DNA of 64,000 bases from Acidobacteriota bacterium (lineage in GTDB: Bacteria; Acidobacteriota; Terriglobia; Terriglobales; Acidobacteriaceae), in the NCBI GenBank assembly GCA_021778845.1, contig JAJYBU010000009.1, forward strand, positions 1 through 64,000, read 5' to 3'. Below are positions 50,959 to 60,711 of the stretch, piece after piece (the stretch's first letter is position 1; the number at the start of each line of letters is the position of its first letter). The notes under the pieces were generated by a model. It did not search any database and was not told the DNA's origin. It saw nothing but the letters and a program-made list of their open reading frames with translations. Position numbers and translations under genes: made by a program.

Positions 50959-52371
50959 TTAGGCACCGTCGCGGGCGAGGCGGAGGCCGCTGAACTGCCA
51001 GCGGGTGGAGGGTGAGAAGAAGTTGCGGTACGTGGGACGGATGTGAAACCGCGGAGTGACGCAGGAGCCGCCACGAAGGACCATCTGGGAGCTCATGAAC
51101 TTACCGTTGTACTCGCCGAGGGCGCCGGGGAGGGGCTTGTAGCCGGGATAGCCCGTGTAGGGCGATTGGGTCCACTCCCAGACGTCGCCGAAGAGCTGCT
51201 GCGGATGCGCGAGGTCGGCGGTGGTGGAGGCGGGCTGAGGGTGGAGGTGCTGGGACTCGAACATGTTGGCGGGGCGAGGGGAGGGAGCAGACGCTGCTGC
51301 TCCGGCGGGGGATGCCAGAGCCGGAGGAGGCTGGACGGCGACGAACTCCCACTCGAACTCGGTGGGGAGGCGGTGGCCGGACCAGCGGGCGAAGGCCTCG
51401 GCCTCGAAGAAGCTGAGGTGGCAGACGGGAGTCTCGGAGAGTTCGCCGAGGGAGCGGAAGCCGTGCAGGGTGAAGATGCGCCAGCCGGAGGAGGTGGCGG
51501 AGTCGCGGACCCAGTAGAGCGGTGCCTGCCAACCTTCGGAGCGCATGGTCTCCCAGCCTTCGGAGAGCCAGAGCTCGGGACGGGAGTAGCCGTCGTCTTC
51601 GATGAAGGCGAGGTACTCGGCACAAGTGACGGCGCGGGAGGCTAGCTGGAAGGGACGAAGATAGAGGGTGTGGCGGGGGCTCTCGTTGTCGAACGCGAAG
51701 GAGTGGAGGTTGTTGGGGTCCGGGGTGTGGCCGACTTCGACGAGGCCGGGCGTGAGGGGCGAGCCGGGAGTGAAGCTGAGCCAGTGGAGCGGCGGCGCCA
51801 TGGTCTCGGATGAGCTGGGGGCGGAGGAGGATCTGGGCTCGGGGGGAGGGGGGTTCTTGTAGGCGGGGTGAAGGGGGTTGGTGAAGAAGGCGTGCTTGAT
51901 GTCGGTGGCGGCTAGCTCGAGGTGCTGCTGTTCGTGCTCGAGACCGAGGACGATCCGGCGCTGGGATTCATCCTGGGGGACGCAGCAGAGGAGCCGGGCG
52001 ATGGCCGCGTCGACGTGGCGGCGGTAGGCGAGGACCTGGTCAAGCGGCGGACGGGAGAACGAGGAGCGGAGTTTCTTCTCGGGCATGTCGCCAACAGCGC
52101 GGTAGTAGGAGTTGAAGAGCCAGCGGAAGTTGGGGTCGAAGGTCTGGTAGCCGGCGATGAACTCGGAGAGGACGAAGGTCTCGAAGAACCAGGAGGTGTG
52201 GGCGAGATGCCACTTGATGGGCGAGGCCTCGGGACAGGATTGCACCATCATGTCCTCCGGGGTGAGCGGGGTGCAGAAACGCATGGTGGCCGCACGCACG
52301 GTACGGAAGCGGTCGAGCAACGTTGCGGCGCTGGCGTGTGAGGGGGTGAGAGGTGTGGACTGAGTCAGCAT
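50959..52371 (-). CDS. egtB: hercynine oxygenase (sulfoxide synthase)
   Basis: EgtB is the non-heme iron enzyme that joins hercynine to a thiol with O2 to form the sulfoxide precursor of ergothioneine. An N-terminal DinB-like domain carries the iron ligands: HEQQHLE (H146, H150) and the upstream IKWHLAHTSWFFE. The C-terminal FGE-sulfatase domain has GHRLPTEFEWEF, LFGDVWEWTQSPY and LRGGSCVTPR. Length 470 aa is somewhat long, with a Pro/Ser-rich linker at about 170-190. No egtA or egtC is in the window; some EgtBs accept free cysteine, so these are not strictly needed. Confidence 0.9.
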   Translation of the reverse strand: MLTQSTPLTPSHASAATLLDRFRTVRAATMRFCTPLTPEDMMVQSCPEASPIKWHLAHTSWFFETFVLSEFIAGYQTFDPNFRWLFNSYYRAVGDMPEKKLRSSFSRPPLDQVLAYRRHVDAAIARLLCCVPQDESQRRIVLGLEHEQQHLELAATDIKHAFFTNPLHPAYKNPPPPEPRSSSAPSSSETMAPPLHWLSFTPGSPLTPGLVEVGHTPDPNNLHSFAFDNESPRHTLYLRPFQLASRAVTCAEYLAFIEDDGYSRPELWLSEGWETMRSEGWQAPLYWVRDSATSSGWRIFTLHGFRSLGELSETPVCHLSFFEAEAFARWSGHRLPTEFEWEFVAVQPPPALASPAGAAASAPSPRPANMFESQHLHPQPASTTADLAHPQQLFGDVWEWTQSPYTGYPGYKPLPGALGEYNGKFMSSQMVLRGGSCVTPRFHIRPTYRNFFSPSTRWQFSGLRLARDGA

Positions 52372-52640
52372 GGTGCGCTCCGGTACTATTCGATGCTTCA
52401 GGCGCTTAGATGCTTCACCAAGAAAAGGTTGTTGCTCTGCAATTCAGGCGGGGCGGCGCGCGTTGCACCGTGGCTTGACGGTAAACCGATGAGCGAAGAA
52501 AAACAATGGCCGCCACCGGGAATGGGCCGATCGGGAGCGGCGGCGGGAATGCAGCAAAAGGGAGTGGGGCAGATTATTTGCTGGCCAGCGCGTCTTCTGC
52601 GCGGCGACGTCGTCTTTGTGTGTAGGAGTTCGAGGAGTGG

Positions 52641-53423
52641 ATGATGCGTCGTAAGGCGATGATGATGGCGGTGATTGTGATGCTGGCCGGTGCGGCCGCG
52701 CGGGTGCAGGCGCAGGCTGCCGGAGCAACGCAGCCGGGTCAACAGCAGGGCCAACAGCAGGGGCGTGGGGCGTTCGCGGGGATGCAGCGGGTGGCAGGCG
52801 AGGTGACGGCGGTGGCCGGGTCGACGCTGACGGTGAAGACCGAGGATGGAGCGACGATGCAGATTGTGACCACTGACAATACGCGCGTGATGAAAGGGCG
52901 CGGCGTGACGGTGAAGATTGCGGAGTTGAAGGTGGGGGATGGGGTGATGGCCGCGGGGATGCTGGATGCGCCGAAGAAGACGCTGCATGCGGCGGTCGTA
53001 TTTGCGACCGATGCCGCGCAGGTGAAGGCGATGAAGGAGAACCTGGGAAAGACGTACATCGTGGGGAGGGTGACCGCGATCGATATGGACAACGCCACGA
53101 TGACCGTGGAGCGGCCGGACCATGTGACGCAGACGATCGGGTTCGATGAGACGACATCGTTCCGGAGAGGCGGGCGTGGTGTTGGAGGCGGATTTGGTGC
53201 GAGTGGTGTGAGTGCGGCGCAGAGTGCAGCTCCGGAGACTGGCGGAGAGAGTATTACGCTGGCCGACATCAAGGTGGGTGAGGGCGTGCGCGGAACGGGA
53301 GCGGTGAAGGGCGGGAGATTCGTTCCGACGCAGCTAGTGGTGATGGAGAGGGTTGGGCGGCGGAATGGCGATGCGGCTTCGGGTGGGAATGCGCGACCGA
53401 GTAACAATCAGGCTCCGCAGTAG
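52641..53423 (+). CDS. exported protein with two DUF5666-like domains
   Basis: After a signal peptide (MMMAVIVMLAGAAARVQAQ) there are two related beta-rich units: VAGEVTAVAGSTLTVKTEDG...KVGDGVMAAG and VGRVTAIDMDNATMTVERPD...KVGEGVRGTGAVKGG. These have the DUF5666 pattern. A Gln/Gly-rich stretch follows the signal and a Gly/Ser-rich tail ends the protein. The role is unknown. GAGGAG precedes the ATG. It starts the secreted/outer-membrane block that continues with the receptor. Confidence 0.7.
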   Translation: MMRRKAMMMAVIVMLAGAAARVQAQAAGATQPGQQQGQQQGRGAFAGMQRVAGEVTAVAGSTLTVKTEDGATMQIVTTDNTRVMKGRGVTVKIAELKVGDGVMAAGMLDAPKKTLHAAVVFATDAAQVKAMKENLGKTYIVGRVTAIDMDNATMTVERPDHVTQTIGFDETTSFRRGGRGVGGGFGASGVSAAQSAAPETGGESITLADIKVGEGVRGTGAVKGGRFVPTQLVVMERVGRRNGDAASGGNARPSNNQAPQ

Positions 53424-53507
53424 TTTGCCGGTGAGATGGCGTGACGCTGTGCGTAGTGCGATCGAGCGGGCGGGGAAACGCCAGCTCGGGTGACGGGAGA
53501 GGTGTAG

Positions 53508-56500
53508 GTGAAGGGTTTGGAGATGAGGCGGATGCGCAGAGGAGCGGTGGGAGTTGCAGCAGGTGCGGTGTTGCTGATGGGGTGGGGTGCGGTGACGGCG
53601 CAAAGCACGGCGGTAGAGAGTGCAGCCGTGCAGGCTCCAACGACACAGGTGACGGCGGTGGCCGGGCAAGGTGGGACGATTGCAGGACACGTGGTTGCGG
53701 GTGCGGTGGGTAAGGCGGGAGGAGTTCCGCTGCCGGGGGTTGCGATCACGGCGACCAACACGCTGACGGGGAAGAAGTATGCGACGTCGACCGACATCGA
53801 CGGAGCGTATGCGATGGCGATACCGCGCAATGGGCGCTACGTGGTGCGCGCGGAGCTGGCCGGATTTGCGGCGGCGACGGCGGAGGATGTGTTGACCGGA
53901 GTGGAGTCTCAGGCGGCGGCACAGGGAATTCGGATTGTGCTGAAGGCGACGGACTTTGGGTTGGAACTGGCGAGTCGAGCCGCGGAGGCGGAGGCTCGAC
54001 AGAGTGGCGGCACGAGTGCGGGCCAGGGGTTGCAGGGGCTGAGCCTGAGCGCGGGCGAGAGTGTGATGGATGCGACGACGGGTGCGGGGAATACGGGCGC
54101 TGCGTTACCGACACTGGCGGGGATAGGAGACGATGCGACGGACTCAGTGGCGGTGACCGGGCAGACCGGACAGATGAATGGCCTGGCGAACTTCAGCGAG
54201 GATGAGATGCGGCAACGCGTGCAGGACGCTGTGGCGCGGGCTCGGCAGAGTGGGATGCTGCCGCCGGGAAGTGATCCGACGAATGCGATCGTAGGAGTGC
54301 TGGGCGGAATGATGGGTGGCGGCGGTCCAGGCGGACGCGGAGGACGTGGAGGATTTGGTGGAGCATTTCGGAACTTCAATCCTGCGCAGCCGCATGGGAG
54401 CGTCTTTTACATGGGGAACAATGCGGCGCTGGATTCGGCGCAGTGGTCGCCAACGTTGCAGCCGCAGACAAAGCCTTCGTCGTATACGAATCGGTATGGC
54501 GTGACGCTGGCGGGATCGCCGTATATTCCGGGATTGGTGAAGCCGAATACGAGTCAGTTCGTGTTCTTCAATTTGACGGGACAGAAGAATTTGAATGCGT
54601 TTCTGGGCGGGCCTTCTCGCGTACCGACAACGCTGGAACGGACGGGGGATTTTTCGCAGTCGACGCAGGTGGTAAACGGCGTGGTGAGGCCGGTGCAGAT
54701 TTATGATCCGTCGACGGGGCTGGCGGTGTTGAACAACAACCTGACGAATGCTGTAACGCCGATCTCGGCGCAGGCGCTGGCGCTGTTGCAGTATTATCCT
54801 GCGCCAAACATTGCGACAAATGCGCAAGGGTTCAACTACGAGACAATCGCAAATGCGGGCAACAACGTGGTCGCGATCAATACGCGGTATGTGCGCACGG
54901 TGGGACAGAAGTCGGGCTCGCCGTTTCCGATGTTTGGAGGCGGAAGAAACTCGAATCTGCCGGCGTCGCTGCGACAGAATATCAACATTGGATATAACTA
55001 CTCGCACTCTGCGAGTGATGTGCGGAACATCTTTCTGCCACTGGGTGGGACGACGGAGAGCGATGGCAATGCGCTGAATGCGGGGTACACGCTTTCGTAT
55101 GGAAGATTCTCGAATCATGCGATGGTGAGTTGGAATCGGATGAACTCGCAGACGCGCAATTACTTTACAGACACGGCAAACAATCCGACGCAGACTGCAG
55201 GAATCACGGTTCCAAATGAGTCGGGAGGGTTTGCCGATCCGCAGTTTTATAACGGACTGCCAGCGCTGAACATCAGCAACTTCGCGGGGCTGTCCAATTC
55301 GACGCCGAGCTCGTTGATTAATCAGACGATCGGGTTTTCGGACTTCGTTGCGTACCGGCACAAGAGACATAATGTGCGGCTGGGGCTGGATGTGAGGCGG
55401 GTGCAGGCGAACTCGATTGGCGGAAATAATCCACTGGGGCAGTTTACGTTTTCGGGATATGCGACGGAGAGCCCCGCGGATAAAACTGCAGGAAGCGCGG
55501 CGACGAGTGGATCGGGGTTTGCGGATTTTCTGCTGGGGCTGCCGCAGAGTACGGCGTTGCAGGCGGGGTTGTACAAGATCTATCTGCGCGAGAACCAGTA
55601 TGACTGGTTTGCGACCGATGACTTCCGCGTGGCTTCGAACCTGACGCTGAATTATGGCGTGCGCTACGAATATTTCGCGCCGTATACGGAGAAGAATAAC
55701 CGGCTGGTGAACCTGGATCACAATGCGGACTTTACCGAGGTGGATCCGGTGCAGCCAGGACAGGTGGGCAAGTATGAAGGCGCGTTTCCGAGCGGGTTGA
55801 TTGAGCCGGATCGGACAATGTTTGCGCCGCGATTCGGGATGGCGTGGACGCCGCGGCTGACGTCGACGCTGGGGTCGAGGCTGACGAGAGCGACGGTGAT
55901 CCGCGCGGGATATGGGATCAACTACAACACGGGACAGTTCGCTACGATGGCGAAGTCGCTGTCGTTCCAGCCGCCGTTTGCAGCGACCGAGACGAATGCC
56001 ATTGCTATCGCCAGCGCAACGAATCCTACGCCGACGGCTACGGGTTGCGTGACGACGACGACGACGACGACGGCGAACATGACGCTGGCGAATGGGTTTG
56101 GGTGCTCGACCGCCGATACGATTCAGAATAGTTATTCGGTGAACAAGAATTATCGGCTGGGAATGGTGCAGGCTTACAACATAAATATTCAGCGGACGTT
56201 GCCGCTGCAGATCGTGCTGAACGTTGGATATAGCGGAGCGAAGGGCAGTGGGCTGGATGTGATGGGGTCGCCGAACAGTACGCCCGCTGGGGTGACGACG
56301 CCGGGCGTGGCGCCGTTTTCGTATGAGACATCGGTGGCGGGATCGCATGCGAATTCGCTGGTGGTGAGCGCGCAGAAGCGGCAGCAAAAAGGGATTGCGC
56401 TGGGAATTACGTACACGTATGGACACTCGATCGACAATGCGTCGTCGGTGGGCGGAGTCAGCGCGACGAGCGTGCAGAACTTCCGGCGGCTGGATTTGGA

Positions 56501-57062
56501 AGAGGCCAATTCGTCGTTCGATCGAAGGCAGAGTGCGACGGGAAACTGGCTGCTGGAGCTGCCATTCGGGCCGAACCGCGCATATTTCAACAAGGGTGGA
56601 TTCTGGTCGCATGCGCTGGATGATTTCTCGCTGAGTGGGACGTTCACGTTCTCGACGGGCGCGTACTTTACGCCGTCGTATGCGGGGAGCCAGGCGGAAG
56701 CGGCTTCAGGTAATTTGTTTACGCTGCGTCCGGACCGAGTGTTTACAGAGTCATTGAAAGGACCGGGGACGGTTGGAAACTACTTCAACAAGGCGGCGTT
56801 TGTGGCGCCTGCAGGGGAGTATGGGACGGCATCGCGCAACTCGATTGAGGGGCCGGGGACGGTGGCGGTGAATGCGTCGCTGTCGCGGACGATGGAGTTT
56901 GGCGGAACGCGGTCGCTGGAGGCGAGAGTGACGGCGAGCAATGTGTTCAACACGGTGCAGTACAACGGGATCAATACGACGGAGAACTCGGCGAACTTTG
57001 GCGAGGTGACCAGCGCGGCTGCGATGCGGTCAGTGCTGGTGCAGGCGCGGTACAGGTTTTAA
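53508..57062 (+). CDS. Oar-like TonB-dependent receptor with carboxypeptidase-regulatory domain
   Basis: The 1184-aa protein begins with a signal peptide and a carboxypeptidase-regulatory-like domain (about 60-140, GTIAGHVVAGAV, GVAITATNTLTGKKYATSTDIDG). A Gly-rich strip (GGGGPGGRGGRGG) lies at about 265-285. The rest is a large beta-barrel; DWFATDDFRVASNLTLNYGVRYEY and the final VLVQARYRF are typical for barrel strands. Acidobacteria encode many such Oar-like receptors, whose ligands are unknown but include peptides and polysaccharides. A GTG start at 53508 is used; an ATG at 53523 is possible. It lies upstream of two VWFA-related genes. Confidence 0.85.
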   Translation: MKGLEMRRMRRGAVGVAAGAVLLMGWGAVTAQSTAVESAAVQAPTTQVTAVAGQGGTIAGHVVAGAVGKAGGVPLPGVAITATNTLTGKKYATSTDIDGAYAMAIPRNGRYVVRAELAGFAAATAEDVLTGVESQAAAQGIRIVLKATDFGLELASRAAEAEARQSGGTSAGQGLQGLSLSAGESVMDATTGAGNTGAALPTLAGIGDDATDSVAVTGQTGQMNGLANFSEDEMRQRVQDAVARARQSGMLPPGSDPTNAIVGVLGGMMGGGGPGGRGGRGGFGGAFRNFNPAQPHGSVFYMGNNAALDSAQWSPTLQPQTKPSSYTNRYGVTLAGSPYIPGLVKPNTSQFVFFNLTGQKNLNAFLGGPSRVPTTLERTGDFSQSTQVVNGVVRPVQIYDPSTGLAVLNNNLTNAVTPISAQALALLQYYPAPNIATNAQGFNYETIANAGNNVVAINTRYVRTVGQKSGSPFPMFGGGRNSNLPASLRQNINIGYNYSHSASDVRNIFLPLGGTTESDGNALNAGYTLSYGRFSNHAMVSWNRMNSQTRNYFTDTANNPTQTAGITVPNESGGFADPQFYNGLPALNISNFAGLSNSTPSSLINQTIGFSDFVAYRHKRHNVRLGLDVRRVQANSIGGNNPLGQFTFSGYATESPADKTAGSAATSGSGFADFLLGLPQSTALQAGLYKIYLRENQYDWFATDDFRVASNLTLNYGVRYEYFAPYTEKNNRLVNLDHNADFTEVDPVQPGQVGKYEGAFPSGLIEPDRTMFAPRFGMAWTPRLTSTLGSRLTRATVIRAGYGINYNTGQFATMAKSLSFQPPFAATETNAIAIASATNPTPTATGCVTTTTTTTANMTLANGFGCSTADTIQNSYSVNKNYRLGMVQAYNINIQRTLPLQIVLNVGYSGAKGSGLDVMGSPNSTPAGVTTPGVAPFSYETSVAGSHANSLVVSAQKRQQKGIALGITYTYGHSIDNASSVGGVSATSVQNFRRLDLEEANSSFDRRQSATGNWLLELPFGPNRAYFNKGGFWSHALDDFSLSGTFTFSTGAYFTPSYAGSQAEAASGNLFTLRPDRVFTESLKGPGTVGNYFNKAAFVAPAGEYGTASRNSIEGPGTVAVNASLSRTMEFGGTRSLEARVTASNVFNTVQYNGINTTENSANFGEVTSAAAMRSVLVQARYRF

Positions 57063-57091
57063 GAGCAGAGCGTGGAGCGCAGAGGATAGAG

Positions 57092-59233
57092 ATGCGGAGA
57101 TTTTTGGCGGCGATGATGGTTGCAGTGATGGGAGTGGGCGGGCCGATGGGGGCTGCGGCGCAGACGACTGCCGCGCAGGGTCAGGACACGGCCGCGATGC
57201 AGCAGGCGGGGGAGGGGACGTTCAAGCTTAGCTTGAATGCAAATATCGTGCTGACGAATGTGATTGTGCGTGACAAGAAGACGGGCGCTGTGGTGAAGGG
57301 ATTGAAGGCCAGCGACTTTACGATCTTCGAGGACAAGAAGCCGCAGAAGATTATCAGCTTCGACTATCAGAATGTGGATGAAGCTGCGGTGCTGGCGGAG
57401 AAGTCGACGGCCGGAGGAAAGGCTTCGGTGGCGGATTTGCTGCAGGGAAATTTTGCGGCGAGTCCGAAACAGTTGAAGGATCATCGGCTGATTGTGATCT
57501 TCTTCGACCTGAGTTCGATGCAGGATGAGGACATCGATCGGGCGGTGGATGCGGCGGACAATTATGTGAACAAGCAGATGCAGCCGGCGGACCTGGTGGC
57601 GTTGGTGAGCATGTCGACAGGACTGACGATGGATCAGGATTTTACGTCGAACAAGGCGGCGCTGCTGCGAGGGCTGGCGAGATATAACGGCACGGATGAG
57701 ACGGGGTTTGTGAATGGAACGACCGGATCGACGGATGGGACGCCGGACGATACGACTGCGTTTGCGGCTGACGATACGGAGTACAACAGCCTGAATACGG
57801 ACCGCGAACTGCTGGCGATACGAGCGATTTCGAAGTCGCTCGAACGAGTGGATGAGCGCAAGTCGATGCTGTATTTTTCTGGCGGGCTGACACGCAATGG
57901 GATTGAGAATGAGGCCAGCCTGCGGGCAGCGACCAACGAGGCGGCGAAGGCGAACCTGGCGATTTATTCGGTGGACGCGCGCGGGTTGCAGGCGCTGACT
58001 CCGGTGGGCGATGCGAGCCAGGGGAGTTTGCGCGGTAACTCGGCGTACAGCGGAGGCGCTGCGACGGCGCAGTTGAGTGCGAACTTTGGCTCGCAGGAGA
58101 CGCTGAGTACGCTGAGTGTGGATACGGGCGGAAAGGCGTTCTTCGACGCGAATGATTTTGCGCCGGCGTTTCAGCAGGTGGAGCATGACACGGAGGCTTA
58201 CTACTTATTGGGCTTCCACTCGACTAATCAGAAGCGCGATGGATCGTATCGGCACCTGACGGTGAAGGTCGATCGCAATGATGTGACGCTGCAATACAGG
58301 CCGGGGTATTACGCTGCGTCGGACTTCCAGCACCAGAAGACCGAGGACCGCGAGATGGCGCTGACAGAGCAGATGCGCAGCGATCTTCCGGCGACGGATG
58401 TAGCTGTGTATCTGCAGGCGCTGTACTTCAGAGAGGGCAGAGGTTCTTACTTTGTTCCGGTGAGCCTGATTGTGCCGGGCTCGCAGATTCCGTTTGTGCA
58501 GGGTGGCGATCGGGACAAGGCGACGCTGGACATTATGGGACAGGTGAAGGATGCGCAGGGGCTGGTGGTGGGCAATGTGCGCCAGACGGTGAAGCTGGCG
58601 GTGGATGCATCGCAGGAAGTGAAGCGGAAGAATATTCAGTACTCGACTGGCTTTGCGCTGGCGCCGGGAAAGTATCATCTGAAGTTTGTGGTGCGCGAAA
58701 ATCAGACGGGGAATATGGGGAGCTTCGAGACGGATATCCAGGTGCCGGATTTGAGGAAGGCTCCGCTGAAGATGAGTTCGGTGGTGGTGGCGAGCCAGCG
58801 CACGCCGGATGCGGAGAAACATGCGGCGAGTCCGCTGGTGCGCGAGGGATTGGAGTGGGTGCCGAATGTTGCGCATGTATTTCGCCAGGATCAGCATCTT
58901 TATTTTCTGTATGAGGTGTATGACCCGGAGAGAGAGAAAGGCGCCAAGGGCGATGCCGTCAAGGTGCTAACGAGTATCGAGTTTCTGAACAAGGGGACGA
59001 AGGTGTATGAGACGGCGCTGGTGACGGCGCACGCGATCAACGACGCGGAACATGATGCGGTGGCGTTTGAGTTCGATGTGCCGCTGGCGACGTTGAAGCC
59101 GGGAACGTATATCTGCCAGGTGAACGTGATCGACGACGCAGGTGGGAGCTTCATGTTTCCGCGGCTGGCGTTGAAGGTGACGCCGGCGGCTGTAGTCGCG
59201 GGACCGATGGCTGCAGTGTCCGCTGCACGTTAG
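57092..59233 (+). CDS. VWFA-related acidobacterial domain protein (1), exported
   Basis: The 713-aa protein has a signal peptide ending in GAAAQTTAAQG and the segment LNANIVLTNVIVRDKKTGAVVKGLKASDFTIFEDKKPQKI typical of the 'VWFA-related acidobacterial domain' group. The VWA domain has FFDLSSMQDED, where the metal motif is DLSSM rather than DxSxS. A long beta-rich C-terminal part follows. It is probably anchored or free in the periplasm and works with the receptor upstream. It begins 29 nt after the receptor, so one transcript is likely. Confidence 0.8.
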   Translation: MRRFLAAMMVAVMGVGGPMGAAAQTTAAQGQDTAAMQQAGEGTFKLSLNANIVLTNVIVRDKKTGAVVKGLKASDFTIFEDKKPQKIISFDYQNVDEAAVLAEKSTAGGKASVADLLQGNFAASPKQLKDHRLIVIFFDLSSMQDEDIDRAVDAADNYVNKQMQPADLVALVSMSTGLTMDQDFTSNKAALLRGLARYNGTDETGFVNGTTGSTDGTPDDTTAFAADDTEYNSLNTDRELLAIRAISKSLERVDERKSMLYFSGGLTRNGIENEASLRAATNEAAKANLAIYSVDARGLQALTPVGDASQGSLRGNSAYSGGAATAQLSANFGSQETLSTLSVDTGGKAFFDANDFAPAFQQVEHDTEAYYLLGFHSTNQKRDGSYRHLTVKVDRNDVTLQYRPGYYAASDFQHQKTEDREMALTEQMRSDLPATDVAVYLQALYFREGRGSYFVPVSLIVPGSQIPFVQGGDRDKATLDIMGQVKDAQGLVVGNVRQTVKLAVDASQEVKRKNIQYSTGFALAPGKYHLKFVVRENQTGNMGSFETDIQVPDLRKAPLKMSSVVVASQRTPDAEKHAASPLVREGLEWVPNVAHVFRQDQHLYFLYEVYDPEREKGAKGDAVKVLTSIEFLNKGTKVYETALVTAHAINDAEHDAVAFEFDVPLATLKPGTYICQVNVIDDAGGSFMFPRLALKVTPAAVVAGPMAAVSAAR

Positions 59234-59611
59234 AAGGCGTCAGGTGCGGGAGCGATGGGTGCGGAGAGTTGCAGAGCGAACGTTTGCTCCTCGATTTTTG
59301 GTCGTCTGTGATTCCTGATCGACCATGAATTCCTGGTCGTCTGCGCCTTGATCTTCTGCATGCCGATGGTGCCTGCCGATCGGCGGGGATCTTTCAAGGA
59401 CGACGACAAACTGGTCGCCGCCAAGATTTGCGTCGAAGTTCGGCGGAAGGACTCGTCTTCTGCGCGGATGAACGGTATGTCACGCAATAAGAAGTTCACT
59501 GGGGGCGATTGGACGCGTCTTACTATGTGCAGGCCGCTGAACGAGGTAGAGGCTGCGCGTCTTTCGTTGCAGGAGACGACGACCTTGTGTCAGGCGGCGG
59601 GAGGATGCCGG
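59234..59611. other. 378-nt region between the two VWFA genes
   Basis: No gene is recognised. The phrase GGTCGTCTG occurs at about 59300 and 59335, and CGACCA/TGGTCG forms a 6-bp inverted repeat at 59320-59339. The track ORF beginning at 59348 is longer than needed: the signal peptide of the next protein starts at 59612. Confidence 0.4.
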
Positions 59612-60670
59612 ATGTCGATGAAGCGGATCTGGGTTGTGGGTGCAGGTTTTTTGGGCCTGTGGGTTGGGCTGTTGATGGTTCAGACGGGAAGCGCGTTGGC
59701 CCAACAGACGGCGGTGCAGAAGGATGCGCCGGGCAAGATCCATCTGGATGTGGCAGTGACGACGTCGAAGGGTGACCCGGCAGGAGCCCTGAGCAAGCAG
59801 CAGTTTACCGTGCTGGACAACAAGCAGCCACGCCGGATTGCATCGTTCGCGGCGGTGCGGGGAAAGGCGGCTGCGGTCGAGGTGGTGATCGTGATCGACT
59901 CGGTGAATACGCCGTATACGTACCTGGAATACCAGCGCAACCAGATTATGAATTATCTGCGCAGCGACGGAGGGAAGCTACCGTATCGGACGACGTTTGC
60001 GGTACTGACGGATACGAAGTTCGTGCTGAACGAGGGGGGCAGCAAGGATGGCAATGCCGTGGCGAATCAGCTGGCGAATACAGACATTGGGCTGCGGGAT
60101 GTTACGCGGAGCCAGGGATTCTGGGGGGCGGCTGACCGGATGACGATCTCGCTGAACGGACTGCGGAGTTTGACCCAGGTGGAGGAGAAGAAGCCGGGAC
60201 GCAAGCTGGTGCTGTGGGTGTCGCCGGGCTGGCCGCTGTTGTCGGGCCCGGAGGTGGAACTGGACGGGAGCCAGGCCGAAGAGGTATATCAGAACGCGAT
60301 TGAGTTTTCGAGGGAGCTGCGCAAGGCCGACATTACGCTCTACAGCGTGAATAGCTGGGGCGCGACGGAGTCCCTGGGTCGGGAGTTCTACTATGAGAGC
60401 TTTCTGGATGGGCTGAAGGGGCCGGGGGACGCAGAGTGGGGCAACCTGGCGCTACAGGTGCTGGCGGCGCAGAGTGGAGGGCTGGTGCTGAGCTCCAACA
60501 GCGTGATTGACATGATGAAGCAGTGCGTGGCCGATGCCAACCTGTATTACCGGATCGTGCTGAACGCGCCGCCTGATGAGAAGCCGAATACGTATCACCG
60601 GATAGAAGTGAAGGTGGCGCAGAGCGACGTGCAGGCGCGTACGCGCGCGGGCTACTACTCGCAGCCTTGA
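59612..60670 (+). CDS. VWFA-related acidobacterial domain protein (2), exported
   Basis: The 352-aa protein starts MSMKRIWVVGAGFLGLWVG, a signal peptide, 7 nt after a GGGAGG ribosome site. Next comes KIHLDVAVTTSKGDPAGALSKQQFTVLDNKQPRRI, the same leader domain as in protein 1, and a VWA domain with VIDSVNTPYTYLEYQR. The metal-site Asp is there but the canonical DxSxS is not. The ending ARTRAGYYSQP resembles protein 1's domain end. It is probably a shorter paralogue. Confidence 0.8.
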   Translation: MSMKRIWVVGAGFLGLWVGLLMVQTGSALAQQTAVQKDAPGKIHLDVAVTTSKGDPAGALSKQQFTVLDNKQPRRIASFAAVRGKAAAVEVVIVIDSVNTPYTYLEYQRNQIMNYLRSDGGKLPYRTTFAVLTDTKFVLNEGGSKDGNAVANQLANTDIGLRDVTRSQGFWGAADRMTISLNGLRSLTQVEEKKPGRKLVLWVSPGWPLLSGPEVELDGSQAEEVYQNAIEFSRELRKADITLYSVNSWGATESLGREFYYESFLDGLKGPGDAEWGNLALQVLAAQSGGLVLSSNSVIDMMKQCVADANLYYRIVLNAPPDEKPNTYHRIEVKVAQSDVQARTRAGYYSQP

Positions 60671-60711
60671 GGTTGATGCTGGGACGCGCTACTTTTATAG
60701 GGGCTCGCTAC

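Noticed and set aside
54144-56612. 822-aa minus-strand ORF
   Set aside because: It is antisense to the Oar-like receptor and is Arg/His-rich as expected of a shadow frame.
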